Of a DNA stretch of 64,000 nt, positions 33,981-42,176 are shown in pieces. The notes under the pieces are model-generated. The model ran no database searches, was not told the DNA's origin, and saw only the letters and a list, made by a program, of their open reading frames with translations. This DNA is from Yinghuangia aomiensis (lineage in GTDB: Bacteria > Actinomycetota > Actinomycetes > Streptomycetales > Streptomycetaceae). How positions within the stretch are numbered: position 1 is the stretch's first letter; the number at the start of each line of letters is the position of its first letter. Made by a program: the position numbers and the translations under genes. The stretch spans positions 1 through 64,000 of the forward strand of contig NZ_BAABHS010000015.1 of NCBI RefSeq assembly GCF_039542225.1, in the 5' to 3' direction.

Positions 33981-34001
33981 TTTTCAATCACTGATTGAAA
34001 A
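33981..34001. promoter_or_regulatory. perfect 21-bp palindromic operator of TetR gene
   Basis: Arms TTTTCAATCA (33981-33990) and TGATTGAAAA (33992-34001) around a central C. It lies 21 bp upstream of the TetR start codon. TCA-centred AT-rich palindromes of this size are typical TetR operators. It could also affect the neighbouring stress-protein gene, whose stop is 40 bp away. Confidence 0.8.
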
Positions 34002-34040
34002 ATGCCGGCGGCCGGAATCCGGCCACGACCCGCCACCCGT

Positions 34041-34976
34041 TCAGCTCAGCGGCACCACCAAGACCGGGCAGTGCGCGTGCTCGATGACCGAGTGGGCTAC
34101 GTGGCCGACCCAGTGGCGGAGGAGGCCGTGGTGGTGGCGGACGCCGACGACCACGACGGTGGCGGCTTCGGAGGCGGAGACCAGGGTGCCGGCGGCGTCG
34201 CCGTGCACGGCGTCTTCGGCGCCGAGGACGTCCGGGTACAGCTCGCGGGCCGGGCCGAGGGCCGAGTCGAGGCAGACCTGGTGGGCTTCGGTGACGGCTT
34301 TGAGGTCGTCCGGGCTGGGGCCGGAGAGTCCGGCGAAACCGGGCCAGTCGAACGCGTGTACGGCATACAGTGGCAGCTGCCAGCGGCGGGCCTCGGCGAA
34401 GGCCGCGCGGGCCGTGGGGGCGTCGCCTTCCCCCTGGATGCCGACGACGACGCGGTCGCCGTCGAGTTCCAGGTCGCCGGCGGCGCTGGGTGCGCCGTGG
34501 TCACCGCGGACGACCATCAGGGGGCAGGTGGTGCGGGAGGCGAGGAAGCGGGCGACGGAGCCGAGCAACAGGTCGGCGAAGCCGCCGCGGCCGCGGGCCG
34601 AGACGACGACGAGTTCGGCGTCGGCGGCGGCCTCCAGCAGGACGTCGCCGGGCAGGCCGACGACGACCTTGCCGTCCACGGACAGGTCCGGGTGGCGGTT
34701 CAGCACCTGGCCGGCAACGGCCTCCACGAGCCGGGCGCCGGCTTCCTGCGCACCCGGGGCCGGGTCGGCGTTGCCGCGCTGCGGGGGCGCCGCGGTGGGG
34801 ACGCGGACGGCGTGCACGATCCGCAGCGCGGCACCCCGGCGGACCGCTTCGGCGGCGGCCCGCAGGACCGCGCGGGTGCCCGGCTCGGAGCCGTCCGTGC
34901 CGGCGACCACCAGGCCGGGGCCGGGGCGCCGGGTGCGCGACTGCTGCGGGGGCGTGGTCTGGACTGCAGTGTTCAC
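34041..34976 (-). CDS. tandem-domain universal stress protein
   Basis: 311 aa from GTG at 34976, with GTGGAG upstream; GTG at 34988 is also in frame. Two UspA domains. The first (about residues 25-155) keeps the ATP-binding signature SARGRGGFADLLLGSVARF with CPLMVV. In the second (about 170-311) the matching region is GVRHHHGLLRHWVGHVAHSVI with CPVLVV, where the first glycine spacing is lost, so ATP binding there is doubtful. Cytoplasmic. Usp proteins of this type accompany hypoxic or stationary-phase stress in actinobacteria. Confidence 0.9.
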   Translation of the reverse strand: MNTAVQTTPPQQSRTRRPGPGLVVAGTDGSEPGTRAVLRAAAEAVRRGAALRIVHAVRVPTAAPPQRGNADPAPGAQEAGARLVEAVAGQVLNRHPDLSVDGKVVVGLPGDVLLEAAADAELVVVSARGRGGFADLLLGSVARFLASRTTCPLMVVRGDHGAPSAAGDLELDGDRVVVGIQGEGDAPTARAAFAEARRWQLPLYAVHAFDWPGFAGLSGPSPDDLKAVTEAHQVCLDSALGPARELYPDVLGAEDAVHGDAAGTLVSASEAATVVVVGVRHHHGLLRHWVGHVAHSVIEHAHCPVLVVPLS

Positions 34977-35088
34977 GTGCTTCTCCACAGGTCAAGGCAG
35001 GTCCACGGGCCCGATACCCGCTGGGGCCCGGTGTCACCACCCGAGGCGGCGACCGAAAACCGTTGACGGCACCGCCGCCCGCCTTTTA

Positions 35089-35103
35089 TCGTCATTGTGA
35101 CGA
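35089..35103. promoter_or_regulatory. inverted repeat before SPFH gene
   Basis: TCGTCA-TTG-TGACGA is a perfect 6-bp-arm palindrome with AT-rich flanks, 19 bp before the SPFH start codon. It is probably in the promoter or leader and fits a regulator site. Confidence 0.45.
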
Positions 35104-35122
35104 AATAACGATGGGGGATCCG

Positions 35123-36289
35123 ATGGTCCATATCCAGCGCCGCCCGTTCGTGAGCCACCTGCGGGCCGATCCGGTGCAGTGGGTGCGCCACCAGCGCAGC
35201 GGCGCGGTGGTCCACGAGGGGGCGGGGCTCGCCTTCTGGTTCCGGCCGCTGACCGCGGCACTGAGCGAGGTGCCGGTCGACGATCGGGAACTCCCGGTGC
35301 TGTTCCACGTCCGCACCCGCGACTTCCAGGACGCGACCGTGCAGGGCACCGTCACCTACCGCGTCACCGATCCGGGGCTGGCCGCGTCCCGGCTCGACTT
35401 CGGCGTGGATCCGGCCACCGGCCGCTGGCGCTCGACGCCCCTCGACCAGCTCGCGTCGCTGCTCACCGAGAGCGCCCAGCAGCACGCCGTCGACGTGCTC
35501 GCCGCGCTCGACCTCACCGAAGCGCTGACCCGCGGTCCGACGGAGGTCCGCACCCGTATCGCGGAAGGCCTTGCCGACGACAACCGCCTTGGCGACACCG
35601 GCGTGACGGTGATCGGCGTACGCATCACCTCGATACGCCCCGACGCCGACCTGGAGCGCGCCCTCCAGGCTCCCGCCCGGGAACGCGTCCAGCAGTCCGC
35701 CGACGCGGCCGGCTTCGAACGCCGCGCCCTCGCCGTCGAACGCGAGCGTGCGATCGCCGAGAACGAGCTGCAGAACCAGATCGAACTCGCCCGACGCGAA
35801 GAGCAGTTGGTGGAGCGCAAAGGCCTCAACGAGCGCCGCCGTGCGGAGGAAGCCGCCGCCGCGGCCCGTATCGAGGCCGAAGCCCGCGCGGAACGCGACC
35901 GGCTCGCGGCGACGACCGCCGCGGAGAACCGCCGCACCCTCGGCGCCGCCGAGGCCGAAGCGCACGCGGCACACGTCGCCGCCTACGCGGACGCGAATCC
36001 GACGGTGCTCCTCGCCCTCGCCGCCCAGCAACTCGCGGAGCAGTTCCCGCAGATCGGCACACTCAACATCACTCCCGACCTGCTGAGCACGGCCCTGGGC
36101 AAGCTCACCGGGACCGACGGCGAACCGCCGCAGGGCCCACACCCCGCGGCCCCGCACAAGCCCGAGCCGCCGCAGGGCTTCGGCGGATTCGGCCCGCCGC
36201 CGGGCATGCCCGCGCCCGGAGGCCCGTACCCGCCCGGCACGGCCATGCCCGGGAGCATGTTCCCCGGCCAACCCCCCACCCGAGGCTGA
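35123..36289 (+). CDS. SPFH/Band 7 domain protein
   Basis: 388 aa from ATG at 35123, which has GGGGGAT upstream; ATG at 35111 is in frame. There is no N-terminal membrane helix. The SPFH core includes AFWFRPLTAALSEVPVDDRELPVLFHVRTRD and GVTVIGVRITSIRPDADLERALQ. A long Ala/Glu/Arg-rich coiled coil (about residues 195-290) reads into ERNELQ-type repeats. The C-terminus is Pro/Gly-rich (PPGMPAPGGPYPPG), as in actinobacterial SPFH proteins that bind a partner. It is followed 6 bp later by an NAD-kinase-like gene, so the two act together. Confidence 0.88.
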   Translation: MVHIQRRPFVSHLRADPVQWVRHQRSGAVVHEGAGLAFWFRPLTAALSEVPVDDRELPVLFHVRTRDFQDATVQGTVTYRVTDPGLAASRLDFGVDPATGRWRSTPLDQLASLLTESAQQHAVDVLAALDLTEALTRGPTEVRTRIAEGLADDNRLGDTGVTVIGVRITSIRPDADLERALQAPARERVQQSADAAGFERRALAVERERAIAENELQNQIELARREEQLVERKGLNERRRAEEAAAAARIEAEARAERDRLAATTAAENRRTLGAAEAEAHAAHVAAYADANPTVLLALAAQQLAEQFPQIGTLNITPDLLSTALGKLTGTDGEPPQGPHPAAPHKPEPPQGFGGFGPPPGMPAPGGPYPPGTAMPGSMFPGQPPTRG

Positions 36290-36295
36290 CCCGGC

Positions 36296-37186
36296 ATGGC
36301 GCCGGTCCCCCGGGCCGTCTTCGTGCACCGCCTGCCCCCGCTGCAGGAGCTGATCAACCGGCACGGCACCTACAACCAAGGCAGCTTCTTCCTGAAGAAC
36401 CGCGGCCTGAGCGCGAAGAGCATGGTGACGCAAGCCGACGCCGTGCAGGACGCGTTGGCCGTGGCGGGCGCCGCCGTGCCGCCGCACTGGCGGCGCGGCA
36501 CCGTGGAGCGCGGCGACCTGGACCGGTTCCTGTTCGACGAGCACGACGTCGTGGTCGTCGTCGGCCAGGACGGCCTGGTCGCCAACGCCGCCAAGTACCT
36601 CGACGGCCAGCCGGTCATCGGCGTGCACGCCGACCCGGGCGGCGGCATGCTCCTCACCCGGCACCGGCCCGCGGACTGCGCACGGCTTTTCCGCGCGGTC
36701 GAGGCCGGTTCGGCACGGTGCGAACTGCGCACGATGGCGGAAGCGCGCACCGACGACGGCCGCACGCTGACCGCACTCAACGAGATCTACCTCGGCCACC
36801 CGACCCACCAGACCGCCCGCTACCGCCTCGGCACGCCCGACGAACGCAGCGAACGGCAGGCGTCCTCGGGCCTCTTGGTCGGCACCGGCACCGGCGCGAC
36901 CGGCTGGTGCGGCTCGGTGCAGCGCGAGCGCCCCGGCGCTCCGGCGCTGCCCGGGCCGGCCGACGACCGGCTGTGCTGGTTCGTCCGCGAGGCGTGGGTC
37001 TCCCCGTCGACCGGGACCACGCTGACGCACGGCACCCTGGCCGTGGGAGCGCGGCTGTCGCTGGTCGTGGAGTCCGAGGGCCTGGTGGCGTTCGGCGACG
37101 GGATCGAAGCCGACCGCCTGACGCTGTCCTGGGGCGAACGCGTCGAGCTGGGGGCGTCTGCACGGCGGCTGCGCCTCGTCGTCTGA
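36296..37186 (+). CDS. NAD kinase-like protein
   Basis: 296 aa from ATG at 36296, with GAGG in the end of the SPFH gene. The fold matches ATP-NAD kinase: VVVVVGQDGLVANAAKYLDGQPVIGVHADPG where kinases have GGDG, LNEIYLGHPTHQTARYRL where they have the NE motif, and SSGLLVGTGTGATGW for the nucleotide-binding Gly-rich loop. The GGDGT motif is degenerate (GQDGL), so phosphoryl transfer is uncertain and it may be a nucleotide sensor. Its adjacency to an SPFH gene suggests a membrane-associated complex, which is inference. Confidence 0.8.
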   Translation: MAPVPRAVFVHRLPPLQELINRHGTYNQGSFFLKNRGLSAKSMVTQADAVQDALAVAGAAVPPHWRRGTVERGDLDRFLFDEHDVVVVVGQDGLVANAAKYLDGQPVIGVHADPGGGMLLTRHRPADCARLFRAVEAGSARCELRTMAEARTDDGRTLTALNEIYLGHPTHQTARYRLGTPDERSERQASSGLLVGTGTGATGWCGSVQRERPGAPALPGPADDRLCWFVREAWVSPSTGTTLTHGTLAVGARLSLVVESEGLVAFGDGIEADRLTLSWGERVELGASARRLRLVV

Positions 37187-37285
37187 CCTCTGCGGCCCGG
37201 GTGATCCGTCCGATCCGCACGACCTTCCCCGCGCCGGGCAGCCGGCGCGAGGAAGGCGGGGAGCACCCGACGGGGCTCCGCGGCG

Positions 37286-37480
37286 CTAGAAGTTCAGGTT
37301 GCTGAGCAGGTTCGCGACGCTGTTCCCGCTCGACTGGATGCTCGGCGCGATCGTCGTGCCGGCGAGGTAGAAGCCCAGCAGCGCGCAGACGATCGCATGC
37401 CAGATCTTCATGCCGCCTTTCTTGATGAAGAGGAACACGATGACGCCGAGCAGGACGACGGTGGAGATGTTCAAAGCCAT
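37286..37480 (-). CDS. small hydrophobic membrane protein
   Basis: 64 aa from ATG at 37480, preceded by GAGGAG. Two hydrophobic helices, LNISTVVLLGVIVFLFI and WHAIVCALLGFYLAGTT, are separated by KKGGMK. The polar end is SSGNSVANLLSNLNF. The topology is probably a hairpin with a short positive loop inside. I recall similar very small proteins in actinomycetes without known function. It lies alone between the NAD-kinase-like gene and the P450, with a palindrome upstream that may control it. Confidence 0.65.
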   Translation of the reverse strand: MALNISTVVLLGVIVFLFIKKGGMKIWHAIVCALLGFYLAGTTIAPSIQSSGNSVANLLSNLNF

Positions 37481-37560
37481 GGGGACGACTCCTCGAAGGG
37501 GCGCAGAAAGCGCAGGGGACGGCACGCTCACGCCGAAAGGGGGATGTGTGGCTTCAGTGC

Positions 37561-37574
37561 TTGTGGCACCACAA
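37561..37574. promoter_or_regulatory. palindrome between small membrane gene and P450
   Basis: TTGTGG-CA-CCACAA, perfect 6-bp arms, in the divergent gap 81 bp upstream of the small membrane gene. A TATAAA -10-like hexamer follows on the plus strand near 37596. The rest of the 37481-37915 gap shows no gene. Confidence 0.5.
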
Positions 37575-37915
37575 CACCTTCGCTACCGAAAGTGTCTATA
37601 AAGTAGCAAAGCGTTATCTATCGGGACGAGTCCGACGCACCGGGCGGCGGCGTGTCCGCCGAGATCACCCGGACGGCCCCTTCCGCGGCGCACCCGGAAC
37701 CCGGCACGACCCGGGCAGCGGCAACCGGTACGTCAACCGGCACGCCGACACGCCCCCCGGCAGCCAAATCGACAGGCTGTCTGTCTTCCGCCCGGGGCAA
37801 CCACATGGCATGCTCCCGACAACCGCGCCATGCCACGAGGCCCTGCCCGCCGGCTTCGCCGGCCGGGGCCACGCGCAACCGCACCTTTTCCGTCCATGAA
37901 AGGTCCTGGTACGCC

Positions 37916-39154
37916 GTGTCCCACCCCGCGCCCACCACCGCCGGCCTCGGCGAGATAGACATCTACTCCGCCGACGCGTACGAGGACGGCATCCCGCACG
38001 AGTCCTTCGCGACGCTGCGCCGCGAATCCCCCGTCCACCGCCACCCGGACCCCGAGGTCCCGGACGGCTTCTGGGCGGTGACCCGGCACGCGGACGTCGT
38101 CCAGGTGTCCCGCAACCCGGAGCTGTTCTCCTCCTACGAGCGCCTCTCGCTGCTCCAGGAGCCCGTCGGCGACTCGCTCGACACGCAGCGCATGATGATG
38201 CTCAACATGGACCCGCCGGAGCACTCGCGGCTGCGCAACATCGTCAACCGCGGCTTCACGCCCCGCACCACGCTGACCCTCGAAGGCAAGGTCGAGGCGG
38301 CGTGCGAGCGGATCGTCGACGCGGCGATCGAGCAGGGCGAGGGCGACTTCGTCACGATGTGCGCGGCGGAACTCCCGCTCGTGGTCATCGCGGACCTGAT
38401 GGGCGTCCCGCAGGAACACCGGCACCGGCTGTTCCACTGGTCGAACAAGCTCGTCGGCGCGGAAGACCCGGACATGGGCGAAGGCCCGGAGGCCGGCGCC
38501 GCCATCCAGATGGAGATGTTCCAGTACGCCGACCAGCTCGGCGCCGAGAAGCGCGCCTGCCCGGTCGACGACATCGTCTCCAAGCTCGTCCAACCGGACC
38601 GTGACGGCAACGAGTTGACGGCGCTGGAGTTCGACCTCTTCTTCATGCTGCTGGCCGTCGCGGGCAACGAGACGACCCGCAACGCGATTTCCGGCGGCAT
38701 GCTGACGCTGATCGAGCACCCGGACCAGTGGGCCCGGCTGAAGGCCGACCCGGAGGGCCTCGCGGCCACCGCGGCGGACGAGATCGTGCGCTGGGTCTCC
38801 CCCGTCAACGCGTTCCGCCGCACCGCGGTCCAGGAGACCGAGCTGGGCGGACAGAAGATCGCGGCGGGCGACAAGGTCATCGTGTTCTACAGCTCGGCGA
38901 ACCGCGACGAGTCGGTGTTCGCCGACCCGTACACGTTCGACATCGGCCGCGACCCGAACCCGATGCTCGGGTTCGGCGGCGGCGGCCCGCACTTCTGCCT
39001 CGGCCGGCATCTCGCCAAGCTGGAGCTGGAGATCATGTTCCGGACCCTGGCGCAGAAGATCGACCGGGTCGAACTCACCGGCCCGGCCCGGCGTATGCGG
39101 TCCAACTTCCTCAACGGCGTGAAGGACATGCCGGTGCGGATCGTCCCGGCCTGA
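37916..39154 (+). CDS. cytochrome P450 (CYP125/142/124-like)
   Basis: 412 aa from GTG at 37916, with AAAGGT upstream. The I-helix oxygen-binding motif is LLAVAGNETTRNAISGGM. The ExxR is in AADEIVRW, and the heme loop is GFGGGGPHFCLGRHLA with C361 as thiolate ligand. The AGNETTRN form and HFCLG are typical of the CYP124/125/142 clan, which hydroxylates the terminal carbon of steroid or branched lipid side chains using ferredoxin. No ferredoxin gene is adjacent. It may feed the acyl-CoA catabolic genes elsewhere in the window. Confidence 0.9.
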   Translation: MSHPAPTTAGLGEIDIYSADAYEDGIPHESFATLRRESPVHRHPDPEVPDGFWAVTRHADVVQVSRNPELFSSYERLSLLQEPVGDSLDTQRMMMLNMDPPEHSRLRNIVNRGFTPRTTLTLEGKVEAACERIVDAAIEQGEGDFVTMCAAELPLVVIADLMGVPQEHRHRLFHWSNKLVGAEDPDMGEGPEAGAAIQMEMFQYADQLGAEKRACPVDDIVSKLVQPDRDGNELTALEFDLFFMLLAVAGNETTRNAISGGMLTLIEHPDQWARLKADPEGLAATAADEIVRWVSPVNAFRRTAVQETELGGQKIAAGDKVIVFYSSANRDESVFADPYTFDIGRDPNPMLGFGGGGPHFCLGRHLAKLELEIMFRTLAQKIDRVELTGPARRMRSNFLNGVKDMPVRIVPA

Positions 39155-39177
39155 GCCGCGGCACGCCCCGAGACCAC

Positions 39178-39218
39178 GCGGAACGGCGGAACCCCGATGC
39201 GGGGTCCCGCCGTTCCGC
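39178..39218. terminator. hairpin terminator
   Basis: 18-bp arms at 39178-39195 and 39201-39218, one mismatch, 5-nt loop, between the P450 stop and the convergent ung gene. CCTGGCAG-type direct repeats follow to about 39257. Confidence 0.85.
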
Positions 39219-39255
39219 ACGTCGGTGGCCTGGCAGCCTGGCAGGCCTGGCAGGC

Positions 39256-39930
39256 TCAGCCCAGGTTCGGGATCTGCCAGTCGATCTTCTCGTGCCCCAT
39301 CTCCTCCAGCGCGGTGTTGATCTGCGAGAACGGCTTGCTGCCGAAGAACTTCTTCGCGGACAGCGGCGACGGGTGCGCGCCCTCGACTATCACGTGCCGC
39401 GAGGCGTCGATCAGCGCGGCCTTCTTGCGGGCGTGCGCACCCCACAGCACGAACACGACGGGCTTGTCGCGGTCGTTGACCGACTTGATGACCGCGTCGG
39501 TGAACTTCTCCCAGCCCTGGTTCTTGTGCGATGCGGCCTCGTGCGCGCGCACCGTGAGGACGGTGTTGAGGAGCAGCACGCCCTGCTCGGCCCACGGCAT
39601 GAGGTAGCCGTTGTCCGGCACGGTCAGGCCGAGGTCGGTGCCGAGTTCCTTGTAGATGTTGCGCAGCGACGGCGGGACCTTCACGCCGGGGCGCACCGAG
39701 AAGCACATGCCGTGCGCCTGGTTGTCGTCGTGGTACGGGTCCTGGCCGACCACGAGGACCTTCACGTCGTCGTAGGCCGTCGCCGCCAGGGCCGCGAAGA
39801 CCTCGTCCTCGGGCGGGAACACCTGGTGTGCCGCGCGCTCGGCGTCGACGAACGCGGTGAGCGCGGCGTAGTAGTCCGCGGAAAGCTCTTCCGCGAGAAC
39901 CGGACGCCACGACTCGGGCAACGTCTGCAC
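39256..39930 (-). CDS. ung: uracil-DNA glycosylase, family 1
   Basis: 224 aa from GTG at 39930, with GGAGGTTGT upstream. It removes uracil from DNA in base-excision repair. Motif A is VGQDPYHDDNQAHGMCFSV (D64 activates water, H67 is conserved). The uracil-specificity region is LLLNTVLTV with Asn, and motif B is EGAHPSPLSAKKFFG with the catalytic His. Length and motifs are normal for Ung. It stands alone between convergent terminator sequences and the DoxX gene. Confidence 0.96.
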   Translation of the reverse strand: MQTLPESWRPVLAEELSADYYAALTAFVDAERAAHQVFPPEDEVFAALAATAYDDVKVLVVGQDPYHDDNQAHGMCFSVRPGVKVPPSLRNIYKELGTDLGLTVPDNGYLMPWAEQGVLLLNTVLTVRAHEAASHKNQGWEKFTDAVIKSVNDRDKPVVFVLWGAHARKKAALIDASRHVIVEGAHPSPLSAKKFFGSKPFSQINTALEEMGHEKIDWQIPNLG

Positions 39931-40144
39931 AGCACAACCTCCACGACGACGGTACGGGCGAAACCCGCACAGGCGGATTCCGGTGAGCCCCAACGTAGTC
40001 GCCGCGGCCGACAAGCGCGGGGCCGGGCGGGAACTCGCGTTCCGGCCCGAGGCGGCACCGGGTCCGAAACAGTGCGAAAACGCCGCGCCCGCACCGGCCT
40101 TGCGGCGGGTGCGGGCGCGGCGGCGTACTTGGCGAGCGGCCGGA

Positions 40145-40690
40145 TCAGACCGTCTCGTCCGGCTTCTCTTCCGGCTTGTAGCAGAGCTTGAGGAGCAGCG
40201 CGGCGTTCGCGACACCGAGGCCGGCGGCGACCAGCGCGGGCTTCACGCCGGACGACTGGCGGCCGAAGAGCCGGTCGACCGAGTACTTGCCGTTGCCGAG
40301 GCCGGCCAGCGCGACGGCGGCACCGCCGACGACCGCGCAGTACTCCCAGCCGCCCTTGAAGACGAAGTAGCCCTTGCCGCGGTGGTCGGTACGCGCCGCC
40401 ACGGACATGAGGCCGACGGTCGCCGCGGCCGGCAGCGGGTTCGCGATGCCGAGCGTGAGGCCGACGCCCGCGGCCATCTCGGTGCCGGCGGCCATCTTGG
40501 CGTGCACCTCGGCCGGCTTCAGGCCGAGCGCCTCGAACCAGCCGGTCGTGCCCTTGAGGCCGCCGGGGCCGGCGACCTTGTTGTAACCGTGTGCGAAGAG
40601 CATCGGACCGAGGGTGGCCCGCAGCACGAGGGCAGCAACGTCCTTGCCCGTGCCGTCTGCCGCCGCGGCCGCCTTCTTCTTGCCGAACAT
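40145..40690 (-). CDS. DoxX family membrane protein
   Basis: 181 aa from ATG at 40690, with AGGTAGG upstream; GTG at 40696 is in frame. Four hydrophobic segments of the DoxX fold: VAALVLRATLGPMLFAHGYNKV, AAGTEMAAGVGLTLGIANPLPAAAT, a GGWEYCAVVGGAAVALAG region and ALVAAGLGVANAALLLKL. In mycobacteria DoxX works with SodA and SseA in redox protection; neither is nearby. A Lys/Ala-rich cytosolic start precedes the first helix. A short GC-rich hairpin-like region lies downstream. Confidence 0.85.
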   Translation of the reverse strand: MFGKKKAAAAADGTGKDVAALVLRATLGPMLFAHGYNKVAGPGGLKGTTGWFEALGLKPAEVHAKMAAGTEMAAGVGLTLGIANPLPAAATVGLMSVAARTDHRGKGYFVFKGGWEYCAVVGGAAVALAGLGNGKYSVDRLFGRQSSGVKPALVAAGLGVANAALLLKLCYKPEEKPDETV

Positions 40691-40848
40691 CGCCACCTAC
40701 CTTTTCATCCGGGTTCTCCCGGATCGCACCGGCCTCGGACCGGTCCCGGGGAAATCACCACGCGGACCCGCGGACCGACCGGATCTGACCCACCGTCACA
40801 TTGCGTAGGCAACTTACCGGACGCGACGCGAAAGCACCGTGGCGTGGG

Positions 40849-41868
40849 TCATTCCGGGGCCCGCGCGGTGACCCGCCCCGCGGCGTCCGCGTACACCAGC
40901 ACCTCGGACCCGGCCCAGGCCAGCGCGGTCACCGGCGCCCCCGCGTACCAGCGCACCGACGGCGACGCCGCCCGCCGCACCGAGCCCGCACGCGCGTCCC
41001 ACACCGCCACCGCCCCGTCGCCCCCGCCCGTCGCGATCACCGCGCCCCGGGCGGTGGGCCGCCACGCGGCGACGCCCAGGCCGATCGACGCGTCCAGGCG
41101 GCGCGGTTTCGGGCGCATCCGCCCGCCGCGGGCCGCCAAGTCCCACACGGTGAGGCCGCCGTCGCTCTGCGCGGCCAGCCACTGCCCGGACTCGTCCAGC
41201 GCCAAGCCGTCGATGAGGGCCGGGGTGGGCGTCGGCAGGTCCTCGGACGTGCCGCCGACGCCGCGGATGAACACCCCGGGCCCGTCGCCCGCCGCGCACA
41301 GCCACGCCCCGTCGGTGCCGCCCGCGAGCACGCGCACCGGAGCCGGGTACGACCACGCGGCGACCCGGCCGCGGGCCGAGTATGCGTACACGTCGCCGCC
41401 GACCGCGGCGGCCACCGAGCGGCCGCGGTCGAACCACGTGAGGTCGTCCACCGGCACCGCGCCGTCGACGGGGCGCCAGCGCTCCACGCCGGACGCGGCG
41501 TCGTAGACGACCACGGAGCCGCCGTACGCCACCGCGCACAGGTTGCCGTCCGCCCACGCGAACCGGGCCGGGTCGTCGGTGGCACGCATCAGCACCGCGC
41601 CGTCGGCCACCCGCCACAACGCGTACCCGCACGGCCCCGCGACCGCGGCCACCGCACCGTCCGGCGAGAACCCGACGCGGTGCGCGCCGCCCGGCAGCCA
41701 CAGCTTGGCAATCGCCTGACCGGTCACGACATCGAGCAGATGCACGCCGCCGCGCGCACACGCAACCACGCACAGGCCGCCGGAGACCGCCAACGCGGCA
41801 GGTACGTCGTCGACTTGCCGTTCCCAATCGGGTGCGGGCCGGGTCGCCCGAGTCGCCATGGCAGCCAT
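40849..41868 (-). CDS. WD40-like beta-propeller protein
   Basis: 339 aa from ATG at 41868, with GAGAGGACC upstream. Repeated WD40-type blades are visible: HLLDVVTGQAIAKLWL, VVVYDAASGVERWRPVDG, GLTVWDLAARGGRM and VAVWDARAGSVRRA, each ending in the Asp-x-Ala/Trp turn. There is no signal peptide, so it is cytoplasmic. Such propellers act as scaffolds; no partner is suggested by the neighbours. The name is by fold only. Confidence 0.8.
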   Translation of the reverse strand: MAAMATRATRPAPDWERQVDDVPAALAVSGGLCVVACARGGVHLLDVVTGQAIAKLWLPGGAHRVGFSPDGAVAAVAGPCGYALWRVADGAVLMRATDDPARFAWADGNLCAVAYGGSVVVYDAASGVERWRPVDGAVPVDDLTWFDRGRSVAAAVGGDVYAYSARGRVAAWSYPAPVRVLAGGTDGAWLCAAGDGPGVFIRGVGGTSEDLPTPTPALIDGLALDESGQWLAAQSDGGLTVWDLAARGGRMRPKPRRLDASIGLGVAAWRPTARGAVIATGGGDGAVAVWDARAGSVRRAASPSVRWYAGAPVTALAWAGSEVLVYADAAGRVTARAPE

Positions 41869-41912
41869 CGTGGTCCTCTCCTCCGGCTACGGGCGCTCGC
41901 CCCCGGAGCGGC

Positions 41913-42158
41913 CTACCGCGCGGCCAAGCCTCCCGGCGCCGTGTTACGGGGAGGAAAATTTCCTCGCTCGGTTGGGTTTCCGGGACGACGGAGGGCGGAC
42001 GGCGAACTCCCCTGCGGACGCGCTCCCGTACTCCGCAAGTCATCCCACTCGGCGCATACCGGAACGCCCGGATCCGGCTCGTCGGCCGCGGCACCCCGCC
42101 CGGCCTCCCGCCGGGCGCGCGCGGCTGCTAGGAAGGGGTCCGACACGTCGTCGGCCAT
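41913..42158 (-). CDS. doubtful small ORF
   Basis: 81 aa from ATG at 42158. The first half (MADDVSDPFLAAARARREAGR) has coding-like G/C third positions. The second half has AT-ending codons (AAT, TTT, CCT) and no ribosome site is evident. It sits opposite the leader of the LAXTG-type gene. It may be a decayed or spurious gene. Confidence 0.3.
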   Translation of the reverse strand: MADDVSDPFLAAARARREAGRGAAADEPDPGVPVCAEWDDLRSTGARPQGSSPSALRRPGNPTERGNFPPRNTAPGGLAAR

Positions 42159-42176
42159 CGACCGAAGAGCGAGGGC

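Noticed and set aside
33981..34001. Palindrome as a terminator of the stress-protein or TetR gene
   Set aside because: It lies upstream of the TetR start on the same strand and has AT-rich arms typical of an operator.
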